Origin: Paenibacillus sp. JDR-2
GTDB taxonomy: Bacteria > Bacillota > Bacilli > Paenibacillales > Paenibacillaceae
DNA length: 64,000 nt
Reading direction: 5' to 3'
Assembly: GCF_000023585.1 (NCBI RefSeq)
Contig: NC_012914.1
Location: forward strand, 5,277,501-5,341,500
Of this stretch, positions 52,869 through 59,600 are shown piece after piece. Each line of letters starts with the position of its first letter. The first letter of the stretch is position 1. The position numbers were made by a program, and so were the translations under genes. The notes below the pieces were generated by a model. It did no database searches. It was not told the DNA's origin and saw nothing but the letters and a program-made list of their open reading frames with translations.

Positions 52869-53004
52869 TACGTTGGATTCACTACAGCGTAAAGGCCCAT
52901 TTTACCGGGTTCGCGTGCCTACGTTGGATTGCATACAGCAAAATGGGCTGAAATCCACCTAAATAACCTCAAAAGCATAAATTTAGTGGACCGGATCCAA
53001 CGTA
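52869..53004. repeat. 136-bp dispersed inverted-repeat element, copy 2
   Basis: It begins TACGTTGGATTC and ends GGATCCAACGTA. It shares with copy 1 (21872-22007) the length, both ends, a CCATTTTA block near base 30 and an ACCTCA block near base 93. It contains an internal direct copy of the end, TACGTTGGATTGCATACAGC (52920). The rest of this 410-base gene-free stretch (52806-53175) holds a further partial motif near 53034 and a GTCATC-GATGAC hairpin near 53120; I saw nothing else. Confidence 0.6.
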
Positions 53005-53175
53005 GAGAGACGCAGCAACAAAAAAGAGTAAATTTACTGGAGGAAATCCATTCTGCTGAGAGCCCACCTTTACTACTTGCTGCAAACAGTTGACCTTTTC
53101 AATGAAAAAGAGGCCCCCACTGTCATCCAAGATGACTTACGGGCAGCCCCCTTTATCATACTCGCTGTCTATCGC

Positions 53176-54060
53176 CTACACCCTCTCACTTTCCCGCAAT
53201 GCGAGAAGTGAGTCTCCCAGCTCCATGAGCTCGTGCCTCAGCAGGATTTTATCCGTATACTTGGACGGAATCCCGTCGTATCCCGAGTAAATACCGGCAA
53301 GTCCGCCTGCGATGGCGCCAATGGTATCGGAATCGCCGCCTTTGTTGGCAGCACGCTGCACCGCATCGCCGTAACTCTCTGCCACAAGCAGATGATGGAC
53401 AACCCATTCCATCGTGTGAACAACAAATCCGTCCGGCGGAGAGGCCGGCACGGCACCGCTCAGTAGCTGTTCATAACGGTTTCCGGTTATTTCGGCGCGG
53501 ATGGCCGCAGTCAGCTGTTCGCCTTCCAGCAGTCGAGCGGCAATCCGGTTATAGATGAGACAAGCTTCCGCCGCCAGCGGATCCTCATGCGTCATCTCCG
53601 ACTGACGTCTCGTTATCTCTTCCATCAAAGCCGCATCCCCATAAGCAAGAGCAACTGGCAAACAACGCATCAACGTTCCGTTCCCCGCCGTTTTTCCGCC
53701 AAGCAACTTACCAGCCTTTCTCGCCGCCTCCGGCCAGCTTCCGTCATAGAGACCCAATACCGTCCGGATGATATTGCCGATATCCTTCGGATCGGTAGCC
53801 TTCCACGCCATAAAATACTCCCCGATCGCCTCAATCGGATCCTGCGGATTGCGCAAAATACCTCTTGCTACCGCTATCGTCATCGCCGTATCATCCGTAA
53901 TCTCTCCGGCTTCAAGCTGCCAGACGCCTCCGCCAACGATCTCTTCCAGCCAGCCGTGCTTGCGCCGGATTTCCGCTTCGCTCATAAACTCCGTTGTTCC
54001 GCCGAGCGCATCGCCAACCGCAACCCCAAACAAACCGCCCAGAATTCGGTTCCTCATCAT
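53176..54060 (-). CDS. ADP-ribosylglycohydrolase family protein
   Basis: The 294-residue product has the ADP-ribosylglycohydrolase signatures: GGLFGVAVGDALGGTTEF at the N-terminus, ITDDTAMTIAVARG (metal-binding acidic cluster, about 54-60), and the C-terminal ANKGGDSDTIGAIAGGLAGIYSGYDGIP. These enzymes release ADP-ribose from proteins or related compounds using two magnesium ions. The ATG at 54060 overlaps the nadR stop (ATGATGA) and follows a GGAGGT site. It is the last gene of the NAD salvage operon, so it may recycle ADP-ribose moieties or modulate the regulator's ligand. Confidence 0.93.
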   Translation of the reverse strand: MMRNRILGGLFGVAVGDALGGTTEFMSEAEIRRKHGWLEEIVGGGVWQLEAGEITDDTAMTIAVARGILRNPQDPIEAIGEYFMAWKATDPKDIGNIIRTVLGLYDGSWPEAARKAGKLLGGKTAGNGTLMRCLPVALAYGDAALMEEITRRQSEMTHEDPLAAEACLIYNRIAARLLEGEQLTAAIRAEITGNRYEQLLSGAVPASPPDGFVVHTMEWVVHHLLVAESYGDAVQRAANKGGDSDTIGAIAGGLAGIYSGYDGIPSKYTDKILLRHELMELGDSLLALRESERV

Positions 54061-55082
54061 CGTAAGACCTCCATCCATTCATATGGATTTCTGTATTTCT
54101 CGTAGCGCCCGAGAACGGCTTTTACCTGCTGCACCCTCTCCTCCAGACTGCCGCGAAGCGGAATAAAAGGAATTTTGCGCTCAATCAGATCCGCCACGAT
54201 CTGTTTCTGGAAAATAGACCGGTTCACCTCACCCGAGCGGTCCGGCGTATCGTCATACGGAATATCATCCTCGCATAAGAAGACGAGGTCATATCGCGAA
54301 ACGCAGTGGACCGCCATCTCTTTCAGTTTGGGATGAGCCTCGCCATGATAATAGAGTGAAAACATATAGGTCGTAATCGCGTTCGTATCGACAAACAGCG
54401 CATCCCTCGCCTCTAGCAGCAACCGCTCCTCCCGCTCCAGATGGCCCTCCGCAATCTCGACCAGCTGTTCCAGCGTCAAGCGGCGCTCAATCTGGTGCTC
54501 CTCCCAATATTCCCGGCCATACTCCGGCATCCAGACCGTCTGCAGCTCTACGGCCAAACGAGAGGCAAGCGTTGTTTTGCCGGTAGAAGGGGCCCCGAGA
54601 AATACGGCATTCGTAATAAGATCCCGGTAAACGGCTGGTTCCACCAAGCTTTTATTTTCAAACAAACCCTCTCTTACCTTGGTCCCGGATACGGGAAACG
54701 TCTCCCGAAGCGGATCGACCTGACGATTAACCGCCCCAAGCGCTTCGCTCATATGCTCGCCGTAGAATTCGCTGGAATAGAAATGAGTTACCTTCCGACC
54801 ACCAAGCAGACCTAAGATATAATTCTCCTGTATACGCTTGACCTCAGGCGTATCTCCGCTGTCCGAAGGTCCGTCCCAAGCTTCCAGCACTTCCACGGTT
54901 GGATAGAGCTTGCGAATCCAGCGCGCCCGAACCGATAACGGCACAGGGGTCACCTCGGGGCTGTCGTAAATAACGACAATCAGATGGTCGACTTCGCGCA
55001 GCGCCGTCTCCACCACATGCTGGTGCCCGCGGTGAAACGGTGCAAATTTGCCCAACGTCAGCCCGACTTTTTTAACCGGCAT
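54057..55082 (-). CDS. nadR: NadR-like bifunctional NMN adenylyltransferase / ribosylnicotinamide kinase
   Basis: The 341-residue product has two enzymatic domains. The N-terminal nucleotidyltransferase has KFAPFHRGHQHVVE (HxGH motif, about 17-20) and SGTKVRE. The C-terminal P-loop kinase has GAPSTGKTTLASRLA (about 163-177), MPEYGREYWEEH and LFVDTNAITTYMF. Together they convert nicotinamide riboside to NMN and then NAD. The N-terminal helix-turn-helix of enterobacterial NadR is absent, so this one is not a DNA-binding repressor. It overlaps pnuC by 11 bases and the next gene by 4. Confidence 0.94.
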   Translation of the reverse strand: MPVKKVGLTLGKFAPFHRGHQHVVETALREVDHLIVVIYDSPEVTPVPLSVRARWIRKLYPTVEVLEAWDGPSDSGDTPEVKRIQENYILGLLGGRKVTHFYSSEFYGEHMSEALGAVNRQVDPLRETFPVSGTKVREGLFENKSLVEPAVYRDLITNAVFLGAPSTGKTTLASRLAVELQTVWMPEYGREYWEEHQIERRLTLEQLVEIAEGHLEREERLLLEARDALFVDTNAITTYMFSLYYHGEAHPKLKEMAVHCVSRYDLVFLCEDDIPYDDTPDRSGEVNRSIFQKQIVADLIERKIPFIPLRGSLEERVQQVKAVLGRYEKYRNPYEWMEVLR

Positions 55083-55746
55083 ACGTGTTCACCTCATTCT
55101 GCTGCGCCTGTATAGCTGAAGCTCTCCGCGCATATTCCCGCTTCCACTCCACAAGCCCCATAATCGCAATGCCGAGAAAAATAACATATAAGAACGATGT
55201 CGCGTACAGCTCCTTGTAGAAATACATGCCTATCGATAGAACGTCTACGACGATCCAGAAATACCAGCTTTGCAGGATTTTGTACGAGAGCAGGAACTGG
55301 GCGACCAGGCTAAGTGTAGCGATAAAAGCATCCAGATAAGGAATAGACGCATCGGTATAACGCTCAAGAATGTAGCCCCACGCCACCGTGAACACAACCA
55401 GAAACGCAAGCAGCAGCGCAGCCATTCGCGGAGTCCAGGTTCTTGTTGGCCGAACGGCCGCCCCTTCGCGCTTGGTCATCCATACGGCCCAGCCATAAAG
55501 GCTAAGCACGAAAAAGAATACCTGCAGCGTCATATCCGCATACAGCTTTACGTCCAGGAACATATAGAAAAAGCAGGCTACGTTGACCAAGCTGATCGGC
55601 CAGGTCCACATTTTCTCCTTCGCGGTCAGCCATACGGCCGCCAGTCCGGTTGTTGTAGCCGCAATCTCGATAGCGCTCGACGACGTAAAATAAGCAACGG
55701 CCAGAATCGCCGCAAGCAGTCCCAGCATCGATAGATTTTGCTTCAT
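55072..55746 (-). CDS. pnuC: Nicotinamide riboside/mononucleotide transporter PnuC
   Basis: The 224-residue product has about seven membrane helices. PnuC motifs are KEKMWTWPISLVNVACFFYMFLDVKLYADM in the first half and SWYFWIVVDVLSIGMYFYKELYATSFLYVIFLGIAIMGLVEWKR in the second. It imports nicotinamide riboside by facilitated diffusion, and the adjacent NadR traps it by phosphorylation. It lies 12 bases downstream of the Nudix regulator gene. Confidence 0.95.
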   Translation of the reverse strand: MKQNLSMLGLLAAILAVAYFTSSSAIEIAATTTGLAAVWLTAKEKMWTWPISLVNVACFFYMFLDVKLYADMTLQVFFFVLSLYGWAVWMTKREGAAVRPTRTWTPRMAALLLAFLVVFTVAWGYILERYTDASIPYLDAFIATLSLVAQFLLSYKILQSWYFWIVVDVLSIGMYFYKELYATSFLYVIFLGIAIMGLVEWKREYARRASAIQAQQNEVNTYAG

Positions 55747-55758
55747 GACAATCTCCTC

Positions 55759-56529
55759 CTAGCTATAAATCGAAAGCTCCGGCACAAAGCCTGTAAAACG
55801 GTACAGCTGCGCCGCACGCTGCGAATACTGATTGGATTGCTTCAGACTTCCGTCCGCGTGGCGGACTTCTTCAATTAGACCCTTGCGGCTTTGCGTGGAG
55901 GTCACTTTGCGGATAAAGTTCTTCTCCTCAAACGCCGGCACAACCGTCTGAATAATCTGATACAGCTCCCCAATCGTAAATTCCTCCGGTAAAAATTCCT
56001 TGGCGATTGGCTCAGTCACCATCTGCTGCTGAATCCGCCGGTAAGCGTCACGGATAATTCCATGATGGTCAAAAGCCAACTCCATCTCGAGCGCTTCGCT
56101 TAGCGGGAACAGCTGCACGTCCTCCGCATCATCCGATGCTTTTCTATCCTTCAAGTAACGCTCATTCACGAGCGCGCAGAACGCATGGCTGATCATCCAG
56201 CCCCGCGGGTCGCGTCCCGGCTTGCTGTATACCTTCAGAAATTCCATGCGCACCCGCTCGACACCGGCTTCCTCCTTCAGCTCCCGGATCGCGCATTCCT
56301 CCACGGTCTCGGTCTCGCGGGTAAACCCGCCCGGCAAAGCCCATTGCCCCTCAAAAGGCCACACCTTCCGCCGAATCAGCAGCACCTGCAGTTCCCTGTT
56401 AGGCAGAGCTTTCTTTCCCTTCTCTTTCTCTTGCGAGGTAATCGTAAAAATAACAATATCCGTAGGCGCGCCGTCGGGAGTCCGGTAGTTGCTTGCGGAA
56501 TAATTCGTTTCGTTTTCGTTCAGGTTCAA
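55759..56529 (-). CDS. Nudix protein with winged-helix C-terminus, NrtR-like regulator of NAD salvage
   Basis: The 256-residue product has an N-terminal Nudix domain with an intact box (GGFTRETETVEECAIREL, then KEEAGV; about 66-90). A C-terminal domain follows with EFTIGELYQIIQTVVPAFEEKNFIRKVTSTQ, the winged helix typical of NrtR. NrtR proteins repress NAD genes and are released by ADP-ribose. Because the catalytic box is intact here, hydrolase activity may remain. The start is probably the TTG at 56529, nine bases after GGAGGAGG; a TTG at 56550 lies upstream of that site. It heads the NAD operon and a 21-bp palindrome lies just upstream. Confidence 0.88.
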   Translation of the reverse strand: MNLNENETNYSASNYRTPDGAPTDIVIFTITSQEKEKGKKALPNRELQVLLIRRKVWPFEGQWALPGGFTRETETVEECAIRELKEEAGVERVRMEFLKVYSKPGRDPRGWMISHAFCALVNERYLKDRKASDDAEDVQLFPLSEALEMELAFDHHGIIRDAYRRIQQQMVTEPIAKEFLPEEFTIGELYQIIQTVVPAFEEKNFIRKVTSTQSRKGLIEEVRHADGSLKQSNQYSQRAAQLYRFTGFVPELSIYS

Positions 56530-56553
56530 GGTACTGGGCCTCCTCCGCAACTC

Positions 56554-56574
56554 ATATTATCACTTTGATAATAT
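56554..56574. promoter_or_regulatory. Operator candidate of the NAD salvage operon
   Basis: Perfect inverted repeat ATATTATC-ACTTT-GATAATAT, 24 bases upstream of the TTG start of the Nudix regulator and overlapping its promoter region. Confidence 0.7.
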
Positions 56575-56614
56575 CAATATGACATAATAAAAAGAAATGT
56601 GCAAGCACTTTCCG

Positions 56615-56652
56615 GAAAAAAGAAAAAACCGCCATACGCGAGGTAGGCGGTC
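56615..56652 (-). terminator. Terminator of the giant helicase gene
   Basis: Minus strand: ACCGCC-N12-GGCGGT followed by six T. Confidence 0.8.
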
Positions 56653-56665
56653 ATTCCCTTTACCC

Positions 56666-59600
56666 TTATTTCAAAACAATCCGTTCCTGCTCATCGGATT
56701 GCACGTAATCCAGCTCAATGGCTTTCTGAATGCCGTTTCGAATCACCCGGTCAAGCGCATTGCCTGATCTTGCATAGCCGAGTTGCTTCACAACCTGCTT
56801 GATCAGATCCTCTTGCGGCAGGCTGATTTGCGCTGCAAGGACAGCCTTCACCGCTGCCGCAACCTCCTCCGCAGGCAGCTCTTCCGCCGCCCGTCTTGCT
56901 TCTTCGGTTGCAACCCTGTACCGGTCGTAACCTGACGGTTCGCTGCCTTCCGGCCAGTAGAACACGGCTCCATCCGAGACCGTCTCCACAGGCTTAAGCC
57001 GTACAATCAGATCGGCGAGACGCTGATCAAGCTTAGCTCCAAGACGGGTTATGCCCCATGCCTGCAGCACCCGCTTAGCCAGCAGACTGCGGCTGATTGG
57101 CCCTTCCTGGCGGATGACCTGCTTGATCTGTCCAAGGATCAACTCCGTCGATGCGGGAGAATAGAAGTGGTCTGTTCCAAGCGAGACCGGTTCAAGCTGG
57201 CACGGGGTATACGAAAGCGACGAATCCTGCTTAACCGTCGTCGAGTCAACCGCTGCAGGTTCTTCCGAAGCTTCCGCAACATCCGCAGCAGTGGAAGAAG
57301 CGGACTCCGAATGAATCGTTACAGTAGGCTCAGATGGTACAGGCCGCTCTGCCACAGCCGTTATTTCCTTGGCTTGTTCCTTAGCTTTCTCTATAGCTCC
57401 GACCACCTGCCGGATAACATTCCCCTTGTTCTCCCACCATTCCGGACTCCATACGCGAACTAGGTTCCAGCCAAGCTGCTCCAGCACCTGCTCGCGTAAA
57501 ATATCCCTGTCGCGAGCGGCCTCCGCATCCCGATACATCGGTCCGTCAAGCAATATCCCAAGCACGTATTGCCCTTTGTTCACCGGGTCAAGCACCCCAA
57601 GATCAATCCGGTAGCCCGACGCGCCTACATGCTGCTCCGTTTCATAACCAAGAGCCTTCAGCTCGTCAGCAAGGCTGCGATGAAGATTGGACACCAGTGA
57701 GATTTGCTCGGAGGCTGAGCTCGCCGGCAGCGCGCGCTGACCTTTTTCTGCGTAATCCAGGAAGGCTTTGAGGCCAAGAACGCCCTGCGCGCTGATTCGG
57801 CTCGCGTTCAAATGATGCGACATTAACGTCGAGTAAACCATCATTTCATATCTGGCACGGGATACGGCGACGTTCAGACGGCGCCAGCCGCCCTGCCGGT
57901 TCAGCGGCCCGAAGTTCAGATTCACCTTGCCGGCTGCATCCGGTCCGTAACCAACGGAGAACAGGATCACATCCCGCTCATCGCCCTGCACGTTCTCCAG
58001 GTTTTTCACAAAAATGGGCTCCGGAAGCTTCGCAAATAACAGATCCAGCTCCTGATCCTGCTTCATCGCTTCCTCGAGCAAATCCTCGATCAAGGTCTGC
58101 TGAACGGAGCTAAACGTTACGACCCCAATACTGCGCTGGCGCAAGACCGGATCCTTCACTCTTCGAATCATTTCCGCCACAACCGCTTCGCCCTCCGCCC
58201 GGTTCTGCTTCGAGCGACCGCGGTCATAATACCCTTCGATCGGTATGAGGGTCACGCTGGAGACCGGCTCATCCGGGGACGGAAAGGTCATCAGCTTGTT
58301 CTCGTAATAATGCGCATTGCTGAAAGCAATCAGGCTCTCATGCCGGCTTCGGTAATGCCAAGTGAGATGCCGCTCCGGCATGCCTAGCGCCAAGCAGTCG
58401 TCCAAGATGCTTTCCATATCCTGCAGCGCCTCTTCCTCATCCACCTCGCTTGAGTTCTTCAAGAAGAAGCTTGTTGGCGGCAGCTGCTTCGGATCGCCTA
58501 CGATAACGGCTTGATGCCCTCTCGCGAGCGCTCCAACCGCTTGAGCCGTCGGCACCTGGGACGCTTCGTCAAAGATAACCAGATCAAACTTGGCGCCACT
58601 CGGATCCAAATACTGCGCAACTGAAATCGGGCTCATCAGCATGCAAGGCGTCAGCCTTGGAAGAAGATTCGGGATCGTCTCGAACAGCTTGCGAATGGAG
58701 AGATTCCGTCCCCCGCTGCGAATGGCTCGCTGCAAAATACCCGCCTCGGAGCTTTGCGCGGCTTCTACCGTCATTTGCGGGATTTTGGCCGATAAACGTG
58801 CCGCAATCTCCTGCTGGGTTAAGCTCAAATATTGGTGATCCGCGGCTCTGAACCTCTCGATCGTATCCTCGAATAATTTGCCCGAGAAGGCTTGCAGACT
58901 GTTATCCCTCGCAATCATGTAGTTGGCAATGGATTTGTACAGCCCTCTCTCATAGGCGGCAATCAGCTGGGCATTAGCGACCTGGCCTTCCTCATACGGC
59001 GTAATAAGAGACAACAAGCCTGCTTCTACCGCTTCCGTGCGGACCCTGCGCCAAGTCGTCCATTCGCGCAGCCGCTCCATATGCGTGGACCATAGCTTCG
59101 CTTTGTCGGCGATATATACAAGCCATTCCCCTGCATGTTCCGATGTCCGCAGCTTCTCGAATGGAATGCTCAGCAGTCTGGCTAGCTCCATCTCGTCTGC
59201 ATTAATCTGTTGATCAAGACTTCCTACTCCTTGCAGGAGGGTAATCTGAGCCTGATCATGACGGCCATCCAGAAGGACATCCGTCATTTGCTGTCTCAAG
59301 GAATTCGCAGCAGTCCGGCTGCCGGACCATTGAACAAGCGTTGCTTGCAGCTTTTCTACCCAATCGCAGGCCGCAGCAAGCTCCTCCCATTTGCCGTCCT
59401 CCGCATCCGCCCATGCCTGACCAAGATAAGGCGCCACAGCTGCCTTCATCGCCTTCAGCTTCAACTCTTCTTCCTGCCAGGCGGTTAGTTCCACGAGAGC
59501 CGGCTTAACCTGATCCTTTGAGAAGGAAGAGGCGTTAGCTGCCAGACCTTTTAACCGTTTGGAAATACGCTTTTGCCCCGACCACTTCGGCAGGAACCAT

